Counted from the first letter of the stretch, positions 21,609 to 33,454 are shown. The stretch: DNA of 64,000 nt from Taxillus chinensis (GCA_023512835.1 CM042087.1:9957715-10021714); one strand, 5' to 3'. The notes: generated by a model from the sequence alone, not told the origin. Program-made: numbers and translations.

Positions 21609-23501
21609 ATGTCAAGACAGGAGTTTATACCATTTAATCGGGAACCTGAAAGATTGTTCAGAGCTCGGCGTAGAGTAGCTAGGGAAGCAAGACGTGAGGT
21701 CAAGAAGCACCGCAAGGCTTAAAGCATTCGGTAGGTGAATTGATGGCAGATTTAAGGCCTAATGGTGGTGCACCGCAAGGTGGGGCCAATTACAATGGCT
21801 AATATCCAGAAGAAGAGGGTAATAGGTTTATGCCCAGAACCTTCTTAGATTATGCAAGGCTAATGATGTCAGACCATTATTCTGGGATTCGGCAGACAAG
21901 AGTCCAAGCAAATAGCTTCGAGCTGAAGCCGGCGTTGATCAACATGGTGAGCAACAACGCGTTTGGAGGAACAACCGTGGATGATCCACACCCGCATTTG
22001 ATGAGGTTCTAACAGATGTGCGACACCATAAAGATCAACAATGTATCGGAGGAGGCAATAAAGCTAACGCTTCTCCCTTTCTCTTTAAGGGATAGAGCTC
22101 TTGGCTGGTTCAACACTGCACAACAGGTTCAATCAACACTTGGGAGGAGATGCGGACCAAGTTCATGTCAAAGTACTTCCCTCCTTCCAAGGTGATCCAG
22201 TTCAGAGGGGACATTAGCATATTCAGGCAAGATGAGATGGAGACTCTTCATAAAGCTTGGGAGCGTTTCAAAGACTTAGTGAGAAGATGTCCCGATCATG
22301 GAAGACCCCAGTGGATTCAAATTGAATCTTTCTACACAGGTCTTCGGTCCCACTCACAAGACAAGGTGAATGCATTCTTGGAGGATGCTTGATGAATCTA
22401 GAGCCTGACGCAGCAGCAGAGCTCTTGGAGAGGCTGTCTTTAGCCGATTGGCGGTGGTCTAGTGTGCGTACTTCAAATCCAAGGGAGAAGATAGCTTCGG
22501 TTGATAATTCTTCCAATGATATGTAAGCACGATTCAAGCTTTAGTGAAAGGCATGGAAGTATTGGCTCTTAAAGTTGAAGGATCACAACACACCTCACCA
22601 AGAATGAGCAGGGCTGGAGTGGAGCCGAAGAATCAAATTATGTTGGAGGAAAAGGCTTGTACCAAAAGCAAGCTTTATCCTCAACATCAACAACAAGGGT
22701 GCAAATAGAACCAGCGCAGTCTCATCCATTTCAGAGAAACCAAAATCGAGGGGGAGATACCTCATTTCAGGACAAATATGTGCCCCCCAGGGATGAAGCG
22801 AGAATCCGTATGCTACGGATAATTATTTACACCCACCTCCAGGATTCGAGCAGAAACTGGCCTCGGCCTCAACAAGAAAGAGGAAGGGTATATCCGAATG
22901 TGGATGAGCCAACCAAAAGAGAGGATAATTTGGAGGACGGGTAGTCACCATAGAATCTTCAATGAAGAATATAGAAAATCTGCTTGTGAGTTTGGCCCAG
23001 ATTGTAAATCAAGGAGTCTCAGCTAAATCTTTTCCAAGTGATACTGAGGTGAACCCCAAGGAGAGCTACAAGGCTATTACTCTAAGAAGCGGAAGGCACC
23101 TGAAAGAAGCCGAAGAGCCTAAGAAGAAGGCAATTCTAGAAGAACAAAGCAGACCCTTGGAAGCCGATGACCAAGGAAAATCAGATAAAGATGAAGAAAG
23201 AGTGAAAGAAAAGAAGGACCAAGAGGCGAGTCAAGACAGAATAGCTGAAGAACAGAGGCAAGAGCTCAGGCCTACTATGCCATTTCCTCAGAGACTGAGG
23301 AACCAGAGGGTTGAGGAAGAGTATGAGCATTTTCTGAGTTTGTTCAAGAAGCTTGAAATTAACATTCCATTTGTGGAAATCTTGGAGCGAGATGCCTAGG
23401 TACGGAAAATACATCAAAGATTTTGTGACGAAGAAGAGGAAATATGGGGATCATGAGACGGTGGCGATCACTAACGAGGTGAGCAGTGTTGTTCAACACG
23501 T
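21609..23501 (+). pseudogene. Element B gag, broken
   Basis: I place the start at ATG 21609, which opens MSRQEFIPFNREPE and the basic stretch ARRRVAREARREVKKH; a stop follows at 21720-21722. The capsid core continues in other frames: YARLMMSDHYSGIRQTR, FELKPALINMVSNNAFGG, DRALGWFNT, FMSKYFPPSKVIQFRGDI and TLHKAWERFKDLVRRCPDHG, all standard for Athila gag. The C-terminal part (22962-23399) has SDTEVNPKESYKAITLRSG and a Lys/Glu-rich end. At least five frame breaks are present. No zinc knuckle is seen. Confidence 0.85.
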
Positions 23502-23888
23502 TTGCCCATCAAGCATAAAGATCCGGGCAGTTTTAATCTCCCTTGTGTGATTGGCAATGCACCGCAAGAAGGTGCCCTATGTGATTTAGGGGCCAGCATC
23601 AATTTGATCTCCTTTGCTTTGTACAAGCAGCTTGGGCTTAAGGGCATGAAGCCCACTTCCATATCATTGCGGTTCTTTGACCGGTCTCCTGGAAGGCCTG
23701 AAGGGATAATTGAAGACGTGTTAGTCAAAGTGGGTTCCTTCATATTTCCAGCGGACTTTGTAGTTTTGGAGGTGGAAGAAGATAGAGGAGTTCAACTACT
23801 CCTTGGAAGACCGTTTCTCGGAACGGATTGTGCATTGATTGATGTTGCTCAAGGGCAACTAACTCGAGAATTAATGAGGAGACCTTAG
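23502..23888 (+). pseudogene. Element B aspartic protease, domain open
   Basis: An open frame of 128 residues covers the retropepsin domain: CVIGNAPQEG, the active-site stretch LCDLGASINLISF, the flap region ([12 protein letters not shown]), and [17 protein letters not shown]. The active-site triplet is DLG rather than DTG or DSG, shared with copy A. It would process Gag-Pol. The frame ends at a stop at 23886-23888, and an acidic linker (VEDYLAEEITTTNNG) follows in another frame. Confidence 0.85.
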
Positions 23889-24834
23889 TCTTCCACATGG
23901 GGAAGGCTTTGCAAGGTCAAGAGGAGGAGGACTGCCTTTGGGTTGAAGACCTTGAGGAATTGGTGGAAGACTACTTGGCGGAAGAAATTACCACCACCAA
24001 TAATGGAGCCCTTCAGCATATAGAAGCTCAACAAGATGAAGAGATGTACTTGACAGTGAGGAAGATGAGCAAACTACAAACTCTTTGGAGCAAGCTAAGG
24101 AGGAGAAAGAAGATGACGTGCTTCCAGCTCCAGAACCGAAGGAGCTGCCTGGACACCTAAGGTATGAATTTCTAGACTCTACAAATCAATTCCCTGTCAT
24201 TGTTGCTTCTAATTTGAATGATGTGCGGTGTACTCAATTGCTAGAAGTGCTTAGGAAACACAAAAAGGCCCTAGGATGGAACATTGAAGACATTAGGGGT
24301 ATTAGTCCAGCGATTTGCATGCATTTTCCTAGGAAGGATCATTTTCCTCTTCCTTTCATTGACCAAATGTTGGATAGGTTAGCTGGCTATAGTCACTCTT
24401 GCTTTTTAGATGGCTATTCCGGGTATAATCAGATCATGCTTAAGCCCGAGGACCAAGAAAAGACCACCTTCACGTGCCCTTTTGGCACTTTTGCATTTAG
24501 GAGAATGCCATTTGGGATTTGTAATGCCCCCGCCACCTTTCAAAGGTGTATGATGGCCATTTTTCAGGGTTTGGTTGAGGAGATCATGGAGGTCTTCATG
24601 GATGACTTCTCGGTGTTTGGTTCCTCCAACCAACAGTGCGTAGAAAATCTAAATGTGGTCTTAGAGAGATGTGAGGAGAAGGAACTAGTCCTAAATTGGG
24701 AGAAATGCCATTTCATGGTAACTGAGGGGATAGTTCTAGGGCATAAGGTGTCTGCACATGGTTTGGAGGTAGACAAGGCAAAAATCTCCACCGTTGAGAC
24801 TCGCCACCTCCAACCAATGAAAAAGGAGTGAGAA
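23889..24834 (+). pseudogene. Element B reverse transcriptase, internally deleted
   Basis: After the acidic linker, an open frame (24085-24831) runs from EFLDSTNQFPVIVASNL through LGWNIEDIRGISPAIC, then jumps at about 24325 straight to DHFPLPFIDQMLDRLAG. The stretch between, holding the VVPQKGG and DYRKLN motifs seen in A (30645-30760), is missing. The palm is complete: FLDGYSGYNQI, CPFGTFAFRRMPFGICNAPATF and the catalytic VFMDDFSVFG. Without the fingers the enzyme cannot be active. The deletion is about 0.28 kb by comparison with A. Confidence 0.88.
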
Positions 24835-25380
24835 GCTTCCTTGGCCATGCTGGCTTTTATAGGAGATTCATTAAGGACTTCTCAAAAATTGTAAAACCCA
24901 TGAGTAGGTTGTTAGAAAAAGACACAAGCTTTGAGTTTAATGCAGATTGTTTATAAGCTTTCAACATCCTCAAGGGTAAGTTAGTCACTGCACCTGTTAT
25001 AGTCACACCTGACTGGGCTCAGCCTTTTGAGCTAATGTGTGATGCGAGTGATTATGTTTTGGGGGTAGTCTTAGGGCAAAGGCGAGAAAAGGTGTTTAAG
25101 GTCATTTACTATGCTAGTAAGACCTTAGATGATGCTCAACGTAACTATACCACCATCGAGAAAAAGTTGCTAGCCGTGGTTTATGGTCGCAACAAGTTTA
25201 GACCCTACCTTTTGGGGTCTAAAGTCATTGTTTATACCGATCATGCTGGATTGAAATATTTGTTTGCTAAAAAAGAAGCTAAGCCACGCTTGATTAGGTG
25301 GGTTCTCCTCTTACAGAATTTGACCTTGAAATTTAAGACACAAAGGGAGCCTTAAATTCGTGGCCGATCACCTCTCCCGT
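24835..25380 (+). pseudogene. Element B RNase H, broken
   Basis: The domain is read in 25035-25355. Its acidic residues are in [14 protein letters not shown] (Asp), [15 protein letters not shown] (Glu) and [12 protein letters not shown] (Asp). Before it, RSFLGHAGFYRRFI and an in-frame stop (TTATAAGC near 24952) mark the RT connection. A one-base loss near 25353 separates the ADHLSR end. It would degrade the RNA of the RNA-DNA hybrid. Confidence 0.85.
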
Positions 25381-26767
25381 GTGGAGAATGTACCTAAGTC
25401 TCTACCCATTATAGATGACTTTTCTGATGAGAAGTTGTTTGAGGTGCATCATCTTCCTTGCTTTGCTGACATAGCAAATTATTTAGCCACTGGGTTCATA
25501 ACCAAGCAGTTAGACTACCACTAGAGAAAGAAATTGGTAGTGGATGGTTAGAAATTCATTTGGGAAGACCCAATTCTTTATAGGAGGTGTTCGACTAAAT
25601 CATTAGAAAGTGTGTCCTTGAGGAGGAGGTAGATGACATAATACATCATTGTCATGCATCACATTATGGGGGCCACTTTGGGGTGCAAAGAAGCGTGGCT
25701 AAGATCATGCGGTGTGGCTTCTATTGGCCTCACATGGTGAAAGACACCTATATCTACATCAAAAAGTGTGATAGATGTCAAAGGGTAGGTGGTCTGTCTA
25801 GGAAAAATGAGATGCCCTTAACTGGAATCCTTCCAGTTGAAATTTTTGACATTTGGGGCATTGACTTCAAGGGGCCATTCCCCAATTCTGATGGGTATTC
25901 ATACATTTTGCTTGCTGTGGATTATGTGTCTAAGTGGGTAGAAGCTATTCCTACTAGAGTGAATGATGCTAGGGTTGTGACTCACTTCCTTAGTAGGAAC
26001 ATCTTTAGCCATTTTGGGACACCAAGGGCTATAATCGGTGATGAGGGTAGTCATTTCGCAACAAATTGTTTGACAAGTTATTGAACAAGTATGGTGTCAC
26101 TCATAGGAAGTCTCTAGCTTACCACCCATAAGCTAATGGACAAGCGAAGTGTCCAAAAGAGAGATTAAGGCCATTTTAGAGAAAAACTGTTGGAGCGAAT
26201 AGGAAAGATTGGTCTCAAAGGCTTGATGAAGCCTTATGGGCATATAGGACAGCTTACAAAACTCCCATTGGGATGTCACCTTACCGTATTCTATATGGTA
26301 AGGCATGTCACTTGCCTGTGGAACTAGAACACAAGGCTCATTGGGCCTTGAAGAAGTTAAATTTTGATCCTCAAGAGATCAAGGAGCTTAGGATGACTCA
26401 ATTAATTGAGTTAGATGAGCTTAGGCTGGATGCCTATGACAGTGCTAAATTTTACAAAGAAAGAACTAAGAAATGGCATGATAGGCAACTCAACAATGAA
26501 CCTTTAACCTTAGGGAAGAAAGTTCTTCTATTTAAGACAGGGTTGAGGTTATTTCCTGGAAAATTAAGGTCCAAGTGGATGGGACCTTTTGTGATAGTTG
26601 ATAAGAAGCCATATGGGAGCTTTGAGCTCCAAGCTATAGATGGCAAGAAATTTTGGGTGAATGGCAACATTCGAAACCATACTTTGATTCAACTCGGAGG
26701 GGGATACTTCATTCCCTCTCTTTCACCATTGCATGATGATAACCGAAAGTCTAGCTACGGACTTTAA
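25381..26767 (+). pseudogene. Element B integrase, broken
   Basis: The zinc-binding domain (HCHASHYGGHFG to CDRCQRVGG) lies near 25650-25790. The core follows with [15 protein letters not shown] (first Asp) and IGDEGSHF (second Asp) in 25683-26084; a lost base near 26057 and further changes near 26130-26170 break the segment with the catalytic Glu. The C-terminal part is open at 26273-26767 ([35 protein letters not shown]). The final residues differ from A and D because of a frameshift near 26670. It has no chromodomain, as expected for Athila. Confidence 0.87.
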
Positions 26768-26777
26768 ATAAAGCGCT

Positions 26778-26792
26778 GGTTGGGAGGCAACC
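26778..26792 (+). promoter_or_regulatory. Stem-loop after the pol stop (element B)
   Basis: GGTTG-GGAGG-CAACC, identical to 1161-1175. Confidence 0.6.
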
Positions 26793-27019
26793 CAATGTTT
26801 ATTGCTATGTTGTATTTTATGTTATTTTCTTTTATTTATTTTATTCAATAAATTTGTTTGCAAGCTAACCATTGTGCAAGAGACTTTGCTTCTTTCTTAA
26901 CTAACCATTTGAAGGATGAGCAAATTATTGGGTCCTGAACTTGTGGAATTATTTTTAAAGTCAAAGTCAAGGAGCAAGGAGCAAGTGAAGCCCAAAAGTG
27001 CTTGAAGATGGGCTCAACT

Positions 27020-27493
27020 AATTCACGTGCAAGACTTAAAGATGGTCCATAATGCACAAGCAACTCGGTGGAGAAATTTGGGCCAGTTTGGGCCGATCGT
27101 GAATTGCCCAATTCACATGCCCCTCCTTTTGAGTCGTAACTTTCGGAATGGTAGATGAAGACCATGTGAATCACGTTTACTCTTGCACGCGAATTGCTAG
27201 CTTGTCATAAGGAGGCTCAAAAAATGCAAAATACCGATTTTAGCCCTCCTAGAAGCTTCAAACAATTCACATGCAGAAGGGACTATTGCTTGCCAGCTCA
27301 AGGGGGACCCACCACCAAAGTTTGGGATGATTCTGACCTGCACGCCAATTCAACCAATTCACGTGCAAGGGCTATTTTGGTCGAACACTCGAAAAGTTAG
27401 GGGCACGTGTATCACGCCAATTGGAGCATCTTTCCTTCGCACGCTATATAAAGAGAGGCCATCTTCAAAGGCTTCCACACCAAAATCACTCCA
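27020..27493 (+). promoter_or_regulatory. Promoter-like region of the lost 3' ORF (element B)
   Basis: It holds the same short words as in D (TTCACGTGCAAG near 27021 and 27358, GCACGCCAATT near 27340) and TATATAAA at 27445-27452. The ORF it preceded is mostly deleted. Confidence 0.5.
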
Positions 27494-27647
27494 AGTGGGA
27501 TCTTTGCTTGCTACTACATGATGGCTATTCTTCAAGGGAAGGAAACTTGGGAAGTGCGCGGCGAGACGTCGGTTGATTTTGTGGCTCAGGTGCAACGAAT
27601 GGTGGTCAATGTCATCTACTATTACAGTGTGCCAAACCAGGGGGTAA
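27494..27647 (+). pseudogene. Remnant of the 3' ORF in element B (C-terminal end of the Ulp1-like domain)
   Basis: Only the last 50 or so codons remain, from just before the catalytic Cys region (CGIFACYYMMAIL in D) to the ancestral stop TAA (27645-27647). The join runs from the leader CACCAAAATCACTCCA directly into GTGGGATCTTTGC. In D these two points are about 2.2 kb apart (1866 and 4087), so this is a clean internal deletion. Nothing functional can be made. Confidence 0.85.
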
Positions 27648-29099
27648 GTGTTTTTCCTACTCCCTATTTTATGCCATGAGGACATAGCATATTTTAAGTG
27701 TGGTGTATGGGGAGTGACTTGAGCCACTTGCTTGTCTTTTATGTTGTGATTGCATGTTTTATTTATAATTATTTAAACAAAAAAAAATGTTTTTAGTTGC
27801 ATGATTGTTTAAGTTGTTTGCTTGAATGATTTGCTTGTGGAGGCATGGATATTAAGTATGCAATTTTGGCTTAAAATTAAATTTTTATGCCACATTAGTA
27901 TCATGTTGTGATAAGGGTTTTTAAGTAATTAAAATGTGCTCTAATTTATTTTGATCATGTCTTTATCTTTTGAATGATATCACCATGTTTTTGGAGCTGA
28001 GTTTTGAATATTAGATGAGCATGAAATGCTATGATAGACCTAAGTAACTCTTAAAGTTGAGTGAAAAAGAAATGAAAAATGAGAATAGCTTCTTTTTAGC
28101 CCTTGAGTGACATTCATGGTTTTTGGGTAATAGTTTGATTTGATACTCTTCTTGCATTCAACATTGGTTATTTAATGGTAGGAGTCAAGTAAGCATGTGA
28201 TTACTTATTAGTGCTCAGTGTTTGGTGTGTGGAGTTAGGGTGTAAGACCTCTAAGTCACTGTGACTGTCTTTGCATCCTTTTCTTTATTTTGTGATATTA
28301 TTGGAAAAGGTTGTGATGCACATTGTGGAAAAAGCCCATCACATTTTGAAAAGGGGTATGCATTAAAAAAAATCAGTTTTATTTCTGTGTTAAGTGAGTA
28401 AAAAAAAAAGAGTGAATAATCCATCAAGGGAGAGCATAAAATGCAACCTTGTAAGGTTATTACTTAAAAAAAAAGATTCAGAATAAAAGCCACAATGGCT
28501 TGATGTTTATGTGTGATTATTTATTTGTGAAGCCACATTGGCTGAATTGTGTTTTGTTTTGAGAGTTTTGAGCTCAATTCTTTGGCTCATGTTATGTTTT
28601 ATCAGTTATTAGAATAGAGTGTGATTTTATAGAGTTTAGACTAGCGTGTGAGTTCAAATAAAGTAGAATAGAGGGTGTGTTTTCTTTGATGAGCACAATA
28701 GGGAACTCTCATGATTGCTTGGCAAGTACTTAATCAATAGTTGATGGCGAGTGTAGAGATAGAGTTTTCCATCCATTGTTCATTGATAGGTATTGGGCTT
28801 GAGAATGATTACATTTAAGTGAGGCTGCTTATCCTTGGTAAGAACTTAAAGGGAAACTAGGTGCTATTTTATCATGGATTGCTTACTCATATCCGAAATT
28901 TAAGTGAATGATATTGCATGGTTGTTGGACTAGGGATATGGACATGAATGAACTAAGCTATGACTCATTTTGATGCTTAAATTCCCATTTCATCATGATA
29001 GAGTTGCATGCTTAGGAAACCATGATTCTCCTTGATTGTTATTTTATTTTTCTTCCGTTTGACTGCGTGTTTATTTTATTCTTGCATGCTTGTATGTTT
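27648..29099 (+). other. Long noncoding tail of element B
   Basis: About 1.45 kb, homologous to the tails of D and A. AT-rich, with several A-runs (27778, 28397, 28465). No supported ORF. Confidence 0.7.
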
Positions 29100-29137
29100 T
29101 TGCTTGAGGACAAGCAATGGTTCAAGTGTGGTGTATT
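29100..29137 (+). promoter_or_regulatory. Hairpin and polypurine-tract region (element B)
   Basis: TTGCTTG-AGGA-CAAGCAA (29100-29117), then AAGTGTGGTGTATT up to the LTR. Confidence 0.6.
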
Positions 29138-30636
29138 TGATAACGTGCATTTTATGCCGTTATTCTAGTGTTTATTTAGGATGTTTAAGAGCATGATTAG
29201 AGCCTTATTGCTTCATATATCATATATATTTGTTCTAACCCCTAGGAAGATGTTATTTGCAAATACATGTGTTTATAAGTCTGTTTTTGGCAGATTTTAG
29301 AGCTCACTTTTGACATAGTAGATGGCCTCGAACAATTGGCATGCAAGAACAAAAGTTTCTTAGAATGATGTCCTCTACCTACCACAGAAATTTCAGAGCA
29401 TTTGGAGCTGCACGTGAATTCACCCATTTCACGTGCAAGCCTATTTTTGCCTCTCAGGCCTCTACAGGATGCAAGGAAGCTTGGGGAGAAGTTTGACCTA
29501 ATTTAGACCTGCACGTGAATTCACCATATCACGTGCAAATTGACGTGCAAAGATATTTTTGGACCGATCCTATCATTTTTTCATGCCGATCAATTGTTTT
29601 GAAGGCCCATGTCCAAATTGTGGATGGAAGATAGAGATTTTAATGTTTGGAGTGTCACTTATCAAAACTACGTCGTTTTGATAAATGGGCTAGGGTACAC
29701 ACCTTAAAGCCCATCCAACCTCTATAAATACAAGCCTCCACGCCCCTGGTATGTATCCTTGAGCCCCCTACACATTTTTAGAGAGAGAGAGAGGCTCCAC
29801 GATTTGGAGGTTGCTCCTTGACCTAGGAGAGCAGCCGTCGCAGCCGTCGCGGATTTTGGAGCCTGGATTTGAAGCCTTGTTGCGCGCGTGGATTAGAGGA
29901 AGATGTTTAGCTTTACCGCTATGGTTTTGCTTGTAATCATGCATGAGTAGTTCTTATAATCTAGGGGAGCAATGTAGCCCCCTTGTTGTTTTCTTTGTGT
30001 TTATGAATATTGGGTTTGGATGATTGAAGTTTTGCATGTTTTATGAATCTATTCTTAATTTCTATCTTTGGATGTACACCTTCGTATTCTTAGCCCTAGT
30101 CTGGGGCGGATTGAGATTCATAACTTATTTGTGATTGGTGCGATCATTATCCTTTTGTAAGTATGATTTATTGGCTTTGCATGTTTGTGTGTTTAGATGA
30201 CCATTCTTGGCATACAACTTTTAAAAGGACCTCAATGACCATTTATTGACCTTGGCTTATGTTTAGCATGTTTTCAATTGGACAACCCTAATACCATGAA
30301 CCATTAGAGATAACATAGGGAGGTGAAATTGTGACCCTAGATGCCTTTAATCCTTGCATCTTAATCCTAAAATTTATTTGCTTTCTTTGTTTATTTAGAA
30401 AACCAAATAAAAATTAGATCTTTAGTTTAAAAAAGAAAACTTTTTGCCAAGACATTGTTTTAAGCAAGATTAATTTGGTGATTTGAGTTAGAGCTAGATA
30501 ACTTGGTAATCTTCGTGTGATCGACCCCTTTCTTGTCGCTATTCTATTTAGGATTAGTTAAGGGAATTAATATCTCGAAGAGAGATTTAATGACATTAGC
30601 TAGCTCTTTTAGAGAGGCTAAAAATCTTGTCTGTCA
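29138..30636 (+). repeat. 3' LTR of element B, 1499 bp
   Basis: TGATAACGTGC to CTTGTCTGTCA, followed at once by the TCCAT duplication. It is the most complete B-type LTR here. Confidence 0.94.
29661..29730 (+). promoter_or_regulatory. LTR core promoter, element B 3' LTR
   Basis: Perfect inverted repeat ATCAAAAC-n6-GTTTTGAT (29661-29682), then TATAAATA (29723-29730). Confidence 0.6.
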
Positions 30637-30641
30637 TCCAT
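30637..30641. repeat. Target site duplication TCCAT, right copy (element B)
   Basis: Matches 19916-19920. The RT reading of A continues from it (SPLHVVPQKGG). Confidence 0.93.
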
Positions 30642-31840
30642 TGCATGTTGTGCCCCAGAAAGGGGGCATGACCGTGATTAAAAATGAGAAAAATGAATTG
30701 ATCCCATCTCGCACTGTGACGGGGTGTAGCGTGTGTGTTGACTATAGAAAGCTGAATAAGGCTACTAGGCAGGATCATTTTCCTCTTCCTTTCATTGACC
30801 AAATGTTAGATAGGTTAGTGGCTATAGTCACTACCGCTTTTTAGATGGCTATTCCGGGTATAATCAGATCATGGTTAAGCCCGAGGACCAAGAAAAGACC
30901 ACCTTCACGTGCCCTTTTGGCACTTTTGCATTTTGGAGAATGCCATTTGGGCTTTGTAATGCCCCTGCCACCTTTCAAAGGTGTATGATGGCCATTTTTC
31001 GGGGTTTGGTTGAGGAGATCATGGAGGTCTTCATGGATGACTTCTCGGTGTTTGGTTCCTCCTACCAACAAGGTGCTTGAAAAATCTAGATGTGGTCTTA
31101 GAGAGATGTGAGGAGAAGGAACTAGTCCTAAATTGGGAGAAATGCCATTTCATGGTAACCGAGGGGATAGTTCTAGGGCACAAGGTGTCTGCACATGGTT
31201 TGGAGGTAGACAAGGCAAAAATCTCCACTATTGAGACTCGCCACTTCCAACCAATGAAAAAGGAGTGAGAAGTTTCCTTGGCCATGCTAGCTTTTATAGG
31301 AGATTCATTAAGGACTTCTCAAAAATTGCAAAACCCATGAGTAAGTTATTAGAAAAAGACACAAGCTTTGAGTTTAATGCAGATTGCTTAGAAGCTTTCA
31401 ACATCCTCAAGGGTAAGTTAGTCCGCACTGTTATAGTCACACCTGACTGGGCTCGGCCTTTTGAGCTAATGTGTGATGCGAGTGATTATCTTGTGGGGGT
31501 AGTCTTAGGGCAAAGGCGAGAAAAGGTGTTTAGGGTCATTTACTATGCTAGTAAGACCTTAGATGATGCTCAACGGAACTATACCACCACCGAGAAAGAG
31601 TTCTTAGCCGTGGTATATGGTCGCAACAAGTTTAGACCCTACCTTTTGGGGTCTAAAGTCATTATTTGTCCCGATCATCTTTGCATTGAAATATTTGTTT
31701 GCTAAAAAAGAAGCTAAGCCATGCTTGATTAGGTGGGTTCTCCTCTTACAGGAATTCGACCTTGAAATTAGAGACACAAAGGGAGCCCTAAATTTTGTGG
31801 CTGATCACCTCTCCCGGTGTGGAGAATGCACCTAAGTCTC
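30642..31840 (+). pseudogene. Element A RT (rest) and RNase H, broken
   Basis: RT resumes with LHVVPQKGGMTVIKN, CVDYRKLNKAT and DHFPLPFIDQML, then after a frame break near 30840 gives CPFGTFAFWRMPFGLCNAPATF and the catalytic VFMDDFSVFG. RNase H (31265-31705) has [15 protein letters not shown] (Asp), [15 protein letters not shown] (Glu) and a damaged third motif: the TDH of copy B reads CPDH, with a frameshift just after. The end (VADHLSRC) is in the next frame. Stops and indels near 30842, 31075 and 31680 make it inactive. Confidence 0.87.
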
Positions 31841-33178
31841 TACCCATTATAGATGCTTTCCTGATGAGAAGTTGTTTGAGGTGCATCATCTTCCTTGGTT
31901 TGCTGATATAGCAAATCATTTAGCCACCTGGTTCATACCCAAGCAGTTAGACTACCACCAGGAGAAACAAATTGTTAGTGGATGCTAAGAAATTCATTTG
32001 GGAAGACCCCAATTCTTTATAGGAGGTGTTCGACCAAATCATTAGAAAGTGTGTCCTTGAGGAGGAGGTAGATGACATAATACATCATTGTCATGCATCA
32101 CATTATGGGGGCCACTTTGGGGTGCAAAGAATCGTGGCTAAAATCATGCGGTGTGGCTTTTATTGGCCTCACATGGTGAAAGACACCTATGTCTACATCA
32201 AAAAGTGTGATAGATGTCAAAGGGTAGGTGGTCTGTCTAGGAAAAATTAGATGCCCTTAACTGGAATCCTTCCAGGTTGAAATTTTTGACATTTGGGGCA
32301 TTGACTTCGTGGGGCCATTCCCCAATTCTGATGGGTATTCATACATTTTGCTTGCTGTGGAATATGTGTCTAAGTGGGTAGAAGCTATTCCTACTAGAGT
32401 GAATGATGCTAGGGTTGTGACTCACTTCCTCACTAGGAACATCTTTAGCCGTTTTGGGACACCAAGGGCTATAATCAGTGATGAGGGTAGTCATTTCTGC
32501 AACAAATTGTTTGACAAGTTATTGAACAAGTATGGTGTCACTCATAGGAAGTCTTTAGCTTACCACCCACAAGCTAATGGACAAGCAGAAGTGTCCAACA
32601 GAGAGATTTTGGCCATTTTAGAGAAAACTGTTGGAGCGAATAGGAAAGATTGGTCTCAAAGGCTTGATGAAGCCTTATGGGCATATAGGACAGCTTACAA
32701 AACTCCCATTGGGATGTCACCTTACCGTATTCTATATGGTAAGGCATGTCACTTGCCTGTGGAACTAGAACATAAGGCTCATTGGGCCTTGAAGAAGTTA
32801 AATTTTAACCCACAAGAGATCAAGGAGCTTAGGATGACTCAATTAATTGAGTTAGATGAGCTTAGGCTGGATGCCTATGATAGTGCTAAATTTTACAAAG
32901 AAAGAACTAAGAAATGGCACGATAGGCAACTCAACAATGAACCTTTAACCATAGGGCAGAAAGTTCTTTTATTTAACATAAGGTTGAGGTTATTTCCTGG
33001 AAAATTAAGGTCCAAGTGGATGGGACCTTTTGTGATAGTTGATAAGAAGCCATATGGGAGCTTTGAGGTCCAAGCTGTAGATGGCAAGAAATTTTGGATG
33101 AATGGCAACAGACTGAAACCATACTTTGATTCAACTCAGAGGGAGATAGTTGATTCCCTCTCTTCCACCATTGCATGA
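31841..33178 (+). pseudogene. Element A integrase, best-preserved Athila integrase here
   Basis: The zinc-binding part (HCHASHYGGHFGVQR to CDRCQRVGG) is open at 32026-32250 and ends at a stop (AAATTAGATG). One extra G near 32276 shifts the frame before GIDF (first Asp, near 32303). From 32309 the frame is open to the natural stop at 33176-33178 (289 residues). In it the second Asp (ISDEGSHF, residue 58) and the Glu ([10 protein letters not shown], residue 94) have the standard 35-residue spacing. The C-terminal part has [19 protein letters not shown]. Confidence 0.88.
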
Positions 33179-33219
33179 TCATAACTGAAAGTCTAGCTAC
33201 AGACTTTAAATAAAGCGCT

Positions 33220-33234
33220 GGTTGGGAGGTAACC
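33220..33234 (+). promoter_or_regulatory. Stem-loop after the pol stop (element A)
   Basis: GGTTG-GGAGG-TAACC: one C to T change turns the last stem pair into G-U, so the stem survives as RNA. Confidence 0.6.
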
Positions 33235-33454
33235 CAATGTTTATTGCTATGTTGTATTTTATGTTATTTTCTTTTATTTATTTTATTCAATAAATTTGTT
33301 TGCAAGCTAACCATTGTGCAAGAGACTTTGCTTCTTTCTTAACTAACCATTTGCAGGATGAGCAAATTATTGGGTCCTAAACTTGTGGAATTATTTTTAA
33401 AGTCAAAGTCAAGGAGCAAGGAGCAAGTGAAGCCCAAAAGTGCTTGAAGATGGG

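Larger units (their letters stand above)
19921..30636 (+). mobile_element. Element B: complete but deleted Athila retrotransposon
   Basis: Two LTRs (1468 and 1499 bp), an exact 5-bp target duplication and the tRNA-Asp primer site define a 10716-bp insertion inside the RT gene of element A. Internal order is gag, protease, RT, RNase H, integrase, stem-loop, promoter-like region, 3' ORF remnant, long tail. Two internal deletions are visible by comparison with A and D: about 0.28 kb in RT (near 24325) and about 2.2 kb removing most of the 3' ORF (near 27494). Frameshifts elsewhere make it non-autonomous. Confidence 0.93.

Noticed and set aside
33352..33358. Splice acceptor TTTGCAG before the 3' ORF as a separate feature
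   Set aside because: It is present in A, altered in D (TGTGCAG), and without RNA data cannot be told from chance. It is mentioned only in the entry on the promoter-like region.
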